Assembly (NCBI GenBank): GCA_016213825.1
Contig: JACQZP010000027.1
Coordinates: 307,056-371,055 of the forward strand
Source of the DNA: Acetobacterium woodii
GTDB taxonomy: Bacteria > Bacillota > Clostridia > Eubacteriales > Eubacteriaceae
Reading direction: 5' to 3'
DNA length: 64,000 bases
The notes beneath the pieces are model-generated. The model saw only the letters and a list, made by a program, of their open reading frames with translations. It had not been told where the DNA came from and did not search any database. The translations under genes were made by a program, and so were the position numbers. Positions within the stretch are counted from its first letter, which is position 1. Each line of letters opens with the position of its first letter. Of this stretch, positions 1 to 9,203 are shown piece after piece.

Positions 1-902
1 ATCTGGCGGATGCCGGTCTCAAAAAGATTTTTTTTGGATTGGAATCTGGTAGTGATCAGGTTTTAAAAAGTTATAATAAAAAAATAACCCGACAAATGGC
101 CGTGGATGTCATTGACCATTGCGTGGAATCAGGAATTCATGGCATTTCCGGCAATATTATTATTGGCGGGCCCCATGAAACGAGGGACACCATCAAAGGA
201 TCAGAAGACTTGATTATGGAACTGCTCCATAATGCTCCGGGTCAGTTCGAAACCGCTTATTTTTCATTTTTACCTTATCCCAAGACCCCCATTACCCTTA
301 ATCCCGAAAAATTCGGTATGGCAATTTATGAGGAGCTGATTGATTGCTGTAATGAGGATATTCCTCTTTCTCGAACCCAAGCACTGGATTTTACTGATCT
401 GATCAATATTCGCCTCCAGGCCAATAAACGGCTGCAGAATGAAATGCGTAAAATTTATTTTGACGGAAAAATTCCCGAAGCGGTTATTCTGGATTCCTAC
501 CGACTCGGCCGCCAATACGGGGTATTTACCCGTTGGAATGATTATGTCTATAAAAATATTCCCATTGATGATGCATACTGGAAAATGCGGGCCTCGGATG
601 AGTATGTTACCAATGCGCAACTGGGGAGAAATGATGAAGATGCGCTTATCCACCGAACCTTTGAATTATGGTTATATACCGATGTTACTGGCGAAAAGCC
701 ACAGATATTTGATCAAACGCTGGACGAAATTGACTATACCCTCTTAAAACTCTGCAACGGACGATTATCGAAAAAAGAAGTGCTGCAGCAGGCCAGAAAA
801 AATCTGGATCCCCAGGAAAAGAACTTGGTTTTTTATGATGCAGCAGCCCAATCCCTGGATAAAATGGAGGGGAATAAGTGGATTTTATATCGGAAACCAT
901 AG
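1..902 (+). CDS. B12-type radical SAM protein, C-terminal part (cut by window start)
   Basis: The reading frame is open from base 3 to the stop at 900-902, so the gene begins outside the window and only about 299 codons remain. The visible part begins inside a radical SAM barrel: FGLESGSDQVLKSYNK followed by GNIIIGGPHET is the typical late-barrel pattern of class B (B12-binding) radical SAM enzymes. The CxxxCxxC cluster motif must lie upstream. The last ~65 residues (DEIDYTLLKLCNGRLSKKEV and onward) look like a small helical/winged domain such as the PqqD-like leader-peptide binding domains of RiPP enzymes; this is an inference from pattern only. The next gene, a relative, starts inside its last 25 bases. 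The operon context (peptide exporter downstream) suggests peptide modification, substrate unknown. Confidence 0.85.
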   Translation, partial: LADAGLKKIFFGLESGSDQVLKSYNKKITRQMAVDVIDHCVESGIHGISGNIIIGGPHETRDTIKGSEDLIMELLHNAPGQFETAYFSFLPYPKTPITLNPEKFGMAIYEELIDCCNEDIPLSRTQALDFTDLINIRLQANKRLQNEMRKIYFDGKIPEAVILDSYRLGRQYGVFTRWNDYVYKNIPIDDAYWKMRASDEYVTNAQLGRNDEDALIHRTFELWLYTDVTGEKPQIFDQTLDEIDYTLLKLCNGRLSKKEVLQQARKNLDPQEKNLVFYDAAAQSLDKMEGNKWILYRKP

Positions 903-2581
903 CCAGTAGACCAAAGGTTTTACTGGTTTATACGCAGCGCATGGTCCGGGGTCGGACCTTTGAAATGATCGAAAATCTGGGGATCTTAACCCTGGCTGCT
1001 CAACTCAATGCCAATGGTTTTGAGGCCAAAGCCTATACTGGCATTACCACCGATGCGGTCAAAACCATTGAAAAAAGCAAAGACGATTTATTTGCAGTCT
1101 GTTTTTACTGTGATTTTGATAATCGCTCAGCGGTTGCGGCCATCATCAACTATTTAAAAAGCGATAATGACTTTTATATAGTCTTGGGCGGCCCCCAAAC
1201 CCTGCATATGACCAGTGCGGATTTGAAGACCTATGGAGCCGATGCCATTATCAAAGGCGAAGGGGAAGAAACCCTGTTGTCCTGGTTAAATACCAAGATC
1301 AGAGGCGCAGAGGTTGTTGTTCAGGGCGAAATCCGGCCTGATCAAAATGCCGATTATGTCTATCTGGAAGAATTTTCAAAATACGAATTACCCCGCAATG
1401 AAGATGTGCTTAATTATCAGGAACGACCACTGCTGTCGGTGATTACCGCCAGGGGCTGTCCTTATCGCTGCGCTTTCTGCTTTGAGGGCGGGAATTCCAA
1501 GAATTTGAGAATGCGCTCGGCTGAAGAAGTACTAAACGAAATCGAAACGCGCTTAAAAAACAGTCAGCGTCCCCGGTACCTGTTTTTCTGTGATGATACC
1601 TTTACCACCAATCCAGTACGCCTGCAAAAGATTTTGTCCGGACTCCGAACCCTTCGGAAAAATCATGACTTTGTCTGGTTTTGTGAAGGCCATCCCGGCT
1701 TTTTAGTCAAGCATCCCGAACTGATCCGAGAAATGATTGACAGCGGGATGGTCCGGATGCAGATCGGCATGGAATCCGGGGTGGCAAATGTTCTAAAGGC
1801 CTATGGCAAACAAGCCACTCCCGAAGACATCCAAAAAGTGGTGGAAATCTGTTATGCCGAAGGCTTGCCCCAGTTAACCGGAAATTATATTATCGGTGGT
1901 GCTTTTGAGACCGCCGAAACCCTAGCCGAGACCACCGAAAAAGTCCTGGAACTCCTGGATTTAGCCCCAGGAATGCTCGATTTATCAACAACCTTTATGA
2001 TGCCCCTGCCCGGAACGCAGATCTACAATCACCCAGAGCACTTTGGTATCGTTCTGGAAGATCGGGAATGTCTTACTAACCTGGAGGACTTCCCCGTGAA
2101 CCATACCCAAGAGCTGTTCCTGCCGGAAATCTGTATGGGTCGCTCTCGTTTTATTACTGCGGTTTCCAATAAAATGAAAGATCAGTATGAAAAAGGTTTG
2201 ATTCCTAAAGAACGGATCAGAGCAGACTTCAACCTGGCTTTCAACTACGGCATTGCCGCCGGTTACCTTAAGTTTATTTATGTCAAAGATCCGTTAATGT
2301 TAGCATATTATAAAAAGCTGATTGAATACAAGGGCATTTTAAAAGAGTGGCATGAGCTCACTGAGACAGAAATAAATAGCTGGGTTATCCACAAAATTCC
2401 GGATTTTTCAATGCTGGATCTGGATTCGTTCAGCCAAACCGAAATTGACATGCTCAGCTATTCTGGAAGATTTACCACCACCGAAATGGCAGAAAAACTG
2501 AAGCTGCCTGTTGCGGAGATGAAAAACCTGCTGATAAAAATGAATGACAAGCATTTGATTTTGTTTTCAGCATTTATTTAG
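878..2581 (+). CDS. B12-binding-domain radical SAM protein
   Basis: A 567-residue protein starting at a GTG that overlaps the previous gene by 25 bases and has GGAGG just upstream. Residues ~12-155 form a Rossmann-like cobalamin-binding-type domain (VLGGPQT, DAIIKGEGEETLL), but without the DxHxxG base-off motif, as in many class B enzymes. The radical SAM motif is CPYRCAFC at about residue 196-203, followed by FFCDDTF and a second-half barrel with MQIGMESG. The C-terminal ~60 residues (SFSQTEIDMLSYSGRFTTTE and onward) again resemble a winged-helix/PqqD-like module, as in its upstream relative. It probably carries out a radical modification (for instance methylation or epimerisation) of a peptide exported by the downstream ABC system. 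The family is clear; the reaction is inferred. Confidence 0.88.
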   Translation: MDFISETIASRPKVLLVYTQRMVRGRTFEMIENLGILTLAAQLNANGFEAKAYTGITTDAVKTIEKSKDDLFAVCFYCDFDNRSAVAAIINYLKSDNDFYIVLGGPQTLHMTSADLKTYGADAIIKGEGEETLLSWLNTKIRGAEVVVQGEIRPDQNADYVYLEEFSKYELPRNEDVLNYQERPLLSVITARGCPYRCAFCFEGGNSKNLRMRSAEEVLNEIETRLKNSQRPRYLFFCDDTFTTNPVRLQKILSGLRTLRKNHDFVWFCEGHPGFLVKHPELIREMIDSGMVRMQIGMESGVANVLKAYGKQATPEDIQKVVEICYAEGLPQLTGNYIIGGAFETAETLAETTEKVLELLDLAPGMLDLSTTFMMPLPGTQIYNHPEHFGIVLEDRECLTNLEDFPVNHTQELFLPEICMGRSRFITAVSNKMKDQYEKGLIPKERIRADFNLAFNYGIAAGYLKFIYVKDPLMLAYYKKLIEYKGILKEWHELTETEINSWVIHKIPDFSMLDLDSFSQTEIDMLSYSGRFTTTEMAEKLKLPVAEMKNLLIKMNDKHLILFSAFI

Positions 2582-2597
2582 TTTAAGCTTATCTGAA

Positions 2598-2744
2598 ATA
2601 GGCAATTACAAAGCTTATTAACATCGAACAATGATTGCTTTTTGATCAGTTTCTACGAACAATTGTGTAATGTGTAGACGAACAGTGTAACAATTGTTTC
2701 GTGTGAAACTGATCGGAAAGCTCACGGCACTTTCGCAATTACCG
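2598..2744 (-). repeat. Dispersed hairpin repeat, copy 1 (inverted)
   Basis: This is the reverse-orientation copy of an approximately 150-170 bp family also found at 22407-22562, 28488-28655 and 36307-36475. Ends carry the shared GCAATT/AATTGC signature (GGCAATTAC at the left, TTTCGCAATTACC at the right). Internal conserved blocks read on the minus strand are GAAAGTGCCGTGAGCTTT, GAAACAATTG and AGAAACTG. The centre is shorter than in the other copies. It fills most of the gap between the radical SAM genes and the binding-protein gene of the same operon, so it would be transcribed as a long imperfect stem. Confidence 0.8.
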
Positions 2745-2772
2745 GATTACCTAAAACGTAAGGGAGAGGGTT

Positions 2773-3918
2773 ATGAAAAAAAATCGGACGATATTATCCA
2801 TCCTCGCTATATTCGTCATCGGCAGTGTGCTTTGTTTTGGTTGTACCGCCAAAACTACTAAAACAAGCACCCTGTCAGTAGATGTGGTTTATCCATTTTC
2901 CGAAGATTATAGCGCTTCTTTCAAAAATGGAATCGAACTGGCCGCCAAAGAAATCAATGATCAGGGTGGTATTCTAAATCAGGCTATTGAAATTAATTAT
3001 AATGACGACGGCAATAATACCAATACAGCCGTGGAAGTGGCGACCATGATCGCAGAAAAACCGGGCTTTCCGATTGTCATTGGTCATCGCAGCACCGACG
3101 ATGTGCTGAAGGTAGCCAGTATTTATAATCAGAATAATAAGCTGCTGTTTGCGCCTATTATTGCCAGTTCAAAGGTAAGTCTGGGAGAAAACGAAGGGGC
3201 TTATCTCTGCGCCCCGTCCGATGACGAAATGGCTGCGGAAATGGTTCAAAGCATGACTGCTCAGGGAATCACCAAGATTGCCATGGTTCATACTGCCAGC
3301 AATACCTACGGCAAAGACTATATTCAAAAGGTTGAAGAACACGCCAAACAGGCAGGCATTGAAATTGTGGATGCAGTTTCTTACCTACCAAACCTCGATT
3401 ATTTCCGCTACTATGTGAAAAAATGGGACAGTCTGGGAGCCCAGGCAATCGTCACCGCCTGTGTCGGAAATGATATCACGACGCTTTATGACTATCTGGA
3501 AAAAACTGGCAATACCCGGCCGATTTTTGCCACGTATGATATTGAAGTCCAGCCCTATGTCATTTCCCAGAGCATGAAAAGCCTGACCCAGGTAACCAGT
3601 TATTTTAACAGTACGGCCACAGTTGGTTCAGAAGCAGGATTCATTCAGGCCTATCAGAAGGCCTATGGGAAGAACCCGGATTTACCAGCAGCTCAGGCCT
3701 ACGTCTCCGTGCATCTGGCCGCTGATGCAGCGAACAAGGCCCAGAGCCTGGAGGCAGAGGCCCTCAAAAAAGTGTTGGCCGAAAACAGTTTTGACAGTAT
3801 TTATGGCAGTTTGAATTTTAATAAACGGCTGATCAACGGGATTCCGGTATTTCAGAAGATCTATGTGAATAACCAGCTGGTACCTAAGGATAATCCGACT
3901 GGGGGAGGACAAAGCTAG
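2773..3918 (+). CDS. Type-1 periplasmic-binding (LivJ-like) lipoprotein
   Basis: A 381-residue extracellular solute-binding protein of the branched-chain amino acid / type-1 fold class. A basic start and hydrophobic stretch end in a lipobox-like VLCFGC, with Cys24 the probable lipidation site (the -3 residue is unusual). The mature part shows the two-lobed pattern: FKNGIELAAKEINDQGGI, then VIGHRSTDDVLKVASIYNQN and KIAMVHTASNTYGKDY. Start ATG is preceded by GGGAGAGG. It overlaps the next gene by one base. No LivHMGF permease is present; instead it sits between radical SAM enzymes and a peptide exporter. It may bind the exported product, act as an immunity or sensing protein, or feed substrate; none of these is shown by the sequence. 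Confidence 0.85.
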   Translation: MKKNRTILSILAIFVIGSVLCFGCTAKTTKTSTLSVDVVYPFSEDYSASFKNGIELAAKEINDQGGILNQAIEINYNDDGNNTNTAVEVATMIAEKPGFPIVIGHRSTDDVLKVASIYNQNNKLLFAPIIASSKVSLGENEGAYLCAPSDDEMAAEMVQSMTAQGITKIAMVHTASNTYGKDYIQKVEEHAKQAGIEIVDAVSYLPNLDYFRYYVKKWDSLGAQAIVTACVGNDITTLYDYLEKTGNTRPIFATYDIEVQPYVISQSMKSLTQVTSYFNSTATVGSEAGFIQAYQKAYGKNPDLPAAQAYVSVHLAADAANKAQSLEAEALKKVLAENSFDSIYGSLNFNKRLINGIPVFQKIYVNNQLVPKDNPTGGGQS

Positions 3919-4742
3919 TGAATAAATCCATTTTTCAGAATAAAGATGATAAAAGTACCAAAAAAAATGAACATTCAGCTTTGATGACCGTCATCGGTCC
4001 TGGGAATCTGCTAATTTTATTGGGCATTACCATTTTCCTCGTCTGTGTCATTATTTTTTCAGTGACAGTGCCCATTAATATGACGACAACTCTGGATGCT
4101 GTAGTATCCTATGGCGAGGGGAATGTTGATGTCGTTGTTGAAAATGAGGGCATTCTGTCTCAAGTCGCCGTTTCCAATGGTGATTACGTCCAACGAGGTG
4201 ATTTACTGGGAGTGATCACCACCGAAGCCACCGCAACTCCGATCTCAAATGGGGCGGTTCTCACTGATCAGCAGAAGAGTATGGTCAAACGGCAAACCAT
4301 GATTGTCGCTCCGGAAAACGGTGTGGTTTCGGGACTGAACTATCAGGATGGCGCATATTTGGCGAAAAACAGTACCTTTTGCCAAATTGCTAAAAGAGAA
4401 AATAAAGATACCACGGTGGTGGTTCAAGCCTATTCCAGTTATGAAGGGGCGATCAATATTAAACAGGGGGACAAAGTTTTTGTGGCCCTGGAATCGGTGA
4501 ACAGCGATAAGTATGGCTATTTAAGAGGCGTTGTTCGCAGTGTCCAGCTAAGTGGCTTATCTCAGGATGAAACAAGCCCCGTTGAGATGCTGATTATTAT
4601 TGATCCCAAGGTTGATGCTCAGGGGAATTATGTCTGGACCAAAGAAAACAATGGCTTCACCGGAGAAATCACGGCGGGGACATCTGGCAGTGCAACCATT
4701 TTTACCGATAAGTTATATCTCATTGACTTGATTATCTCCTAG
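3918..4742 (+). CDS. HlyD-like secretion adaptor, NHLM bacteriocin type
   Basis: A 274-residue membrane fusion/adaptor protein. The GTG start shares its G with the TAG of the upstream gene (TAGTG), with GGGGGAGG as ribosome binding site, indicating translational coupling. One N-terminal membrane helix (about residues 30-52, LLILLGITIFLVCVIIFSVTV) anchors it. After it come split lipoyl/barrel-sandwich halves (VENEGILSQVAVSNGDYVQR and MIVAPENGVVSGLNYQDGAY), the hallmark of HlyD proteins. There is little coiled coil between them, as in the short NHLM-type adaptors of Gram-positive bacteria. It should bridge the two ABC exporters encoded directly downstream and the cell surface. Confidence 0.82.
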   Translation: MNKSIFQNKDDKSTKKNEHSALMTVIGPGNLLILLGITIFLVCVIIFSVTVPINMTTTLDAVVSYGEGNVDVVVENEGILSQVAVSNGDYVQRGDLLGVITTEATATPISNGAVLTDQQKSMVKRQTMIVAPENGVVSGLNYQDGAYLAKNSTFCQIAKRENKDTTVVVQAYSSYEGAINIKQGDKVFVALESVNSDKYGYLRGVVRSVQLSGLSQDETSPVEMLIIIDPKVDAQGNYVWTKENNGFTGEITAGTSGSATIFTDKLYLIDLIIS

Positions 4743-4758
4743 AAAGGCGGAACGACTC

Positions 4759-6960
4759 ATGACGAAACCAGAAACCGAAAAAAGTCAGGATGAGAAAATA
4801 AAACTGCCTAAAATAGCCAAGGTACCAGTCGTTCTGCAGATGGAAGCAGTGGAATGCGGGGTAGCCTCACTCTCCATGGTGTTAGCCTATTATGGTCGCT
4901 ACGAAACTTTGGAGACGTTACGCATCGATTGCGGTGTTTCCCGAGATGGGGTAAAAGCCGGGAACATTGCCAGAACGGCCAGACTTTATGGTCTGGAATC
5001 CCAGGGCTTTGTCTGCACCGTCGATAAGCTAAAAGAAATGGAAATGCCGGTGATTATCCACTGGGATTTCAGTCACTTTGTTGTGCTGGAAGGATTTAAA
5101 AACAATAAGGTTCATTTATGTGATCCCGCTTCAGGACAGCGGGTGATTACCGAAGAAGAGCTGGGCGCAATGTTTACCGGGGTAGTGATTGAATCACGGC
5201 CGGGTCCGGAGTTTAAAAAGGCCGGGGAAAAACCGGATGTCTGGAAGGCTCTTTTTAAACGGCTTTCTCAAACCGGTATGTCCCCCTTAATCTACGCCCT
5301 GATCCTGGGTGTTTTGTTGGTGATTCCGGGACTGGTTATTGCCAATTATTCGAAAATATTTGTGGATTATTATTTAAATAATACTGAAAAATTTGATATC
5401 TTGATTTTTATTTTTATCCTGTTAAATACGGTTGTCCTCCAAGCCATCCTCAATTGGCTGAAAGAAAATGCGCTGGTGAGAATGGAGAATTATATCGCCA
5501 TTGACAGTGCCGGCACCTATCTGCGCCATGTCCTCCGATTACCGGTGGAGTTTTTCAATCAACGGCAATCCGGGGATATCAACAGCCGGATGCAGAGCAT
5601 TAATACGGTAGCAACGGCCTTATCCAGCAATCTGGCCCGAATCCTAGTCAATCTGGTGACCGCATTACTATATTTAATCCTGCTTTTTCAATACAATGTT
5701 ATTTTGACCCTAATCGGAATTGTAATTACCGGAATTAATATTTTTCTGCTCCAGTATACTGCCAAAAAGAATGCCGACAACAACCGGGTTTTACTTCAAT
5801 ATCAAGGGAAATCGATTGGTTGGATCATGGTGAATTTGAAATCCATTGAAACCATCAAGTCCATTGGCGAAGAAGATAATTTTTTTACCCGCATTGCCGG
5901 ACTTAGTGCCGAAACCTTGGCAGTGGAACAGCGGATGGGTCGGATGGAAGCGGTGATCTCAGTGCTGCCGACCCTGCTAACCAGTGTTTTAACGGCTTTG
6001 ATCTTTATGATCGGCAGTGAATATGTCTTAATGGGAACCATGACCATCGGGACCTTTGTCGCTTTTAATACCCTGATGACTGGCTTTACCCAGCCAATGA
6101 GCGAGCTGGTCAGCACCAGCGCCGCCTTACAGGGGATGATTGCCGACATTCAGCGATTGGACGATGTCGAGAAATACCCTGAGGATGTAGCCTTGGAATC
6201 AGAAAAGCTATCACTGGCAGGGTTTGATTGTGATCAATTGGAAGGCGAAATCGAAATCAAGGAGCTCACCTTTGGCTATAATCGACTCTCAGATCCAATT
6301 ATTCAGGGGTTAAATCTGAAACTGCGAGCTGGCGGATCGATTGCCCTGGTGGGTTCATCAGGTAGCGGTAAATCGACCATTGCAAAAATGATTACCACCC
6401 TTTATCAGCCCTGGAGTGGTGAAATCCGGATTGATGGGATCGATATCAAAGCGATTCCCGCCGAACTGCGGTACAATACCATGAGTTCGGTGGATCAGGA
6501 AATTGTCATGTATTCGGCATCGGTACTTGATAACATTACCATGTGGGATGAAACCATCTCAGTTGAGGATGTCATCCAGGCTACCAAAGACGCTTGTATT
6601 TATGAGGACATTCTGGCGCTGCCCAATGCCTTTGATCACGTGCTGAGTGAAGGTGGAAAAAACTTAAGCGGTGGTCAGCGTCAACGGCTGGAAATCGCCC
6701 GGGCCCTTTGTAAAAATCCCAAAATACTGGTGATGGATGAAGCCACCAGTGCCTTGGATACGGCGACCGAAGCCGAGGTCAGTGAAAACATCAAACGCCG
6801 GGGCATCAGCACCATTCTGGTTGCGCATCGCTTATCCACCATTCGTGATTGTGATGAGATTATTGTCTTAAACTGTGGAGCGGTGGCGGAACGCGGAACC
6901 CATGAAGAATTAATGGCTATGGGTGGTGAGTATGCAAATCTCATTAGAACTGAGGGATAG
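4759..6960 (+). CDS. C39-peptidase ABC exporter (NHLM-type, leader-cleaving)
   Basis: A 733-residue peptidase-containing ABC transporter. The N-terminal C39 domain (about 20-150) has the full catalytic set: Cys33 in VECGVAS, His106 in FSHFVVL and Asp122 in CDPASG, so leader cleavage after a double-glycine type site is expected. The membrane domain spans roughly 170-460. The nucleotide-binding domain has Walker A GSSGSGKST (~531), signature LSGGQRQR (~635), Walker B ILVMDEATSALD (~655) and the H-loop AHRLST (~688). It is 16 bases downstream of the adaptor gene and 4 bases upstream of the second exporter gene. Family knowledge: such proteins cut and export ribosomal peptides with NHLP/Nif11-like or GG leaders. 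Confidence 0.93.
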   Translation: MTKPETEKSQDEKIKLPKIAKVPVVLQMEAVECGVASLSMVLAYYGRYETLETLRIDCGVSRDGVKAGNIARTARLYGLESQGFVCTVDKLKEMEMPVIIHWDFSHFVVLEGFKNNKVHLCDPASGQRVITEEELGAMFTGVVIESRPGPEFKKAGEKPDVWKALFKRLSQTGMSPLIYALILGVLLVIPGLVIANYSKIFVDYYLNNTEKFDILIFIFILLNTVVLQAILNWLKENALVRMENYIAIDSAGTYLRHVLRLPVEFFNQRQSGDINSRMQSINTVATALSSNLARILVNLVTALLYLILLFQYNVILTLIGIVITGINIFLLQYTAKKNADNNRVLLQYQGKSIGWIMVNLKSIETIKSIGEEDNFFTRIAGLSAETLAVEQRMGRMEAVISVLPTLLTSVLTALIFMIGSEYVLMGTMTIGTFVAFNTLMTGFTQPMSELVSTSAALQGMIADIQRLDDVEKYPEDVALESEKLSLAGFDCDQLEGEIEIKELTFGYNRLSDPIIQGLNLKLRAGGSIALVGSSGSGKSTIAKMITTLYQPWSGEIRIDGIDIKAIPAELRYNTMSSVDQEIVMYSASVLDNITMWDETISVEDVIQATKDACIYEDILALPNAFDHVLSEGGKNLSGGQRQRLEIARALCKNPKILVMDEATSALDTATEAEVSENIKRRGISTILVAHRLSTIRDCDEIIVLNCGAVAERGTHEELMAMGGEYANLIRTEG

Positions 6961-6964
6961 ATAA

Positions 6965-9112
6965 ATGGCGAAAAAATTAGAAGAAATGCGACAGATTAAC
7001 AAAAAATATGATCACAGTGCCAAGAAAGCGTTTGACAGTGTCTTATCCCCTAAAAAATCGGTTGTCTCGCTGGAAGATAATCCCCTCATTTCGGCAATGA
7101 TCAAGGTCGCTGAAACGATTGGAATTGAAGTGAAAATTCCACCCTTAAGGAAACTCTACAGTGGACAGGACCAGTTTAAACTGATCGCTGATGAATCCGG
7201 TTTTCGTTTTCGTTTGGTGGAGTTAAAAGGGGCCTGGTATAAAGAAGACAATGGCCCGATGCTGGCATTTACCATGGAGGGAGACGCGGTTGCGTTAATT
7301 CCCAAATCGCCGTCTAAATATGAGTGTCAGACTTATGAAGGGGAAGCCAGGGAAGTTGATGAACATTCGGCTTTTGCCAAAGCCTATATGTTCTATCCAC
7401 CGCTACCCAAGGAGCCGGTGTCTTTTCGTGAGATGGTTAAGCTGGGGCTGAAACTGTTCCGACGGCGGGATCTGATCTGGACCATTATTTTAGCGGTGGC
7501 CGCCTCACTCTTGTCGCTCCTACCAGCCATGGCCATGCAAGAGACCTTTAATGTCTGGATTCCCCAAAACCAATCGGTGACGATCCTGATTGTGGGTTTC
7601 ATTCTGGTGGCGGTTGCCATTAGCCGTGGTTTGTTTAACATGGTTCAAAGCATGTGTATTCTGCGAATTCAGGGGAAAGTATCAATCTTACAAAATTCCC
7701 TGCTGGATAAACTCTTGTCGTTGCCCGCTTCGTTTTTTAAACAATATTCATCCGGGGCACTGGCGATGCGCGCCACTGGATTTGCGATGATTCAGAAAAT
7801 ATTATCGGTTAATGTGATTACGATGATCATAACTAGTTCGTTTTCGATTGTAAATGGACTTTACATTTTTTCAATCAGTGCGACGATTGGTTTCATTGCC
7901 ATGGGTCTGACGGCTGTCAGTGTGTTCATCACCCTGATTATTGGGAAGATGCAGATGAAATGCCAGCGCGAGTCACTGGAAATGTCCAACGATATTTCTG
8001 GAATGGTCTTTGAATTAATCACTTCAGTTTCACGCATTCGTGTTGCCGGGGCAGAGAGTCGGGCTTATTTGAAATGGGTTCGGGAATATGCCGAACAACG
8101 AAAGGTTGAATACAAGCGAGGACAGCTGATGGCCTTGCTGCGGTTGACTACCATCGCTCTGCCGACGCTGTCAATGGTTGTGATTTATTACTACGTCAGC
8201 GTCAACAGCATTTCAGCCGGTGGATTTGTCGCCATAAATTCAGCCTTTGCGATTTTTATATCCTCGTTGCTGGGATTGGTGCAAACCCTGATTTCGATTA
8301 ACTCCGTCGTTCCTCAGTATGAAAATACCAAACCGATTATCGATGGCGTTCCCGAGGTAGATTCGTATAAAACGACGCCCGGGATCATTCAGGGCGATAT
8401 TGAAATAAAGCATTTGTATTTTTCCTATTATGAAGGTGGCGCAACCATTTTGGATAATATTTCGATCAAAATAAAACATGGGGAGTATGTTGCCATTATT
8501 GGGGCATCCGGCAGTGGCAAGTCAACCCTGCTACGTTTATTATTAGGCTTTGAAAAACCCAAAAGCGGCAGCATTTACTGTGGCGGCTTTGATCTGGAAA
8601 GTGTCGATATCCGGGAAATCAGAAAACAGATGGGCGTTGTCCTTCAGGATAGCCAATTGATTCCCGGCGATATCTTATCTAACATTGCCGGTTCCAAAAA
8701 GGAATTAACCGAAGATGATGTCTGGGCGTTACTTAAAAAAGTAGGCATGGATGAGGAAATAAGGGAAATGCCCATGGGGCTTAAAACTATGGTGGCGGAA
8801 GGTGCTGGTACCCTGTCAGGCGGACAACGGCAAAAACTGCTGATTGCCAGAGCCATTGCGGCCAATCCGGCGATTATCTTTTTTGACGAAGCCACCAGTG
8901 CCCTGGATAATCGCTCGCAGAAGACGGTCTCAGAAAGCATGAAAAATCTGGATGCCACCAGGATTGTCATTGCTCATCGGCTCAGTACAATTTTGGATTG
9001 TGATCGAATTCTGGTACTGGAAAAGGGAAACATCGTCGAAGAAGGCACCTATGAAGAGCTCATGAAAAAAGAAGCATATTTTTATAAATACGCCAAAAGA
9101 CAATTGGTGTAA
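6965..9112 (+). CDS. NHLM-type ABC exporter, second subunit without peptidase
   Basis: A 715-residue ABC transporter with an unusual N-terminal region of ~160 residues that is not a C39 peptidase (no catalytic Cys), then a six-helix membrane domain (about 165-450) and a nucleotide-binding domain with Walker A GASGSGKST (~513), signature LSGGQRQK (~616), Walker B IIFFDEATSALD (~637) and AHRLST. This is the partner subunit seen next to peptidase-type exporters in NHLM bacteriocin clusters; the two most likely form a heterodimer. It is the last gene of the operon and is followed at once by a terminator hairpin. Confidence 0.9.
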   Translation: MAKKLEEMRQINKKYDHSAKKAFDSVLSPKKSVVSLEDNPLISAMIKVAETIGIEVKIPPLRKLYSGQDQFKLIADESGFRFRLVELKGAWYKEDNGPMLAFTMEGDAVALIPKSPSKYECQTYEGEAREVDEHSAFAKAYMFYPPLPKEPVSFREMVKLGLKLFRRRDLIWTIILAVAASLLSLLPAMAMQETFNVWIPQNQSVTILIVGFILVAVAISRGLFNMVQSMCILRIQGKVSILQNSLLDKLLSLPASFFKQYSSGALAMRATGFAMIQKILSVNVITMIITSSFSIVNGLYIFSISATIGFIAMGLTAVSVFITLIIGKMQMKCQRESLEMSNDISGMVFELITSVSRIRVAGAESRAYLKWVREYAEQRKVEYKRGQLMALLRLTTIALPTLSMVVIYYYVSVNSISAGGFVAINSAFAIFISSLLGLVQTLISINSVVPQYENTKPIIDGVPEVDSYKTTPGIIQGDIEIKHLYFSYYEGGATILDNISIKIKHGEYVAIIGASGSGKSTLLRLLLGFEKPKSGSIYCGGFDLESVDIREIRKQMGVVLQDSQLIPGDILSNIAGSKKELTEDDVWALLKKVGMDEEIREMPMGLKTMVAEGAGTLSGGQRQKLLIARAIAANPAIIFFDEATSALDNRSQKTVSESMKNLDATRIVIAHRLSTILDCDRILVLEKGNIVEEGTYEELMKKEAYFYKYAKRQLV

Positions 9113-9128
9113 TGTTAAGTAGAAATAA

Positions 9129-9176
9129 AAAACCAGAAACATCATGCGAATGAGATGGCAAGATGTTTCTGGTTTT
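9129..9176. terminator. Bidirectional rho-independent terminator
   Basis: An 11-bp stem, CCAGAAACATC pairing with GATGTTTCTGG, flanked by A-rich sequence on the left and T-rich on the right, lies between the convergent exporter and rubrerythrin genes, so it can stop both. Confidence 0.88.
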
Positions 9177-9203
9177 ATTAAGTTAGGAGATTTAATTGGT
9201 TGC

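Noticed and set aside
9113..9203. Possible short precursor peptide gene after the exporters
   Set aside because: The space is taken up by a terminator and has no start with a binding site.
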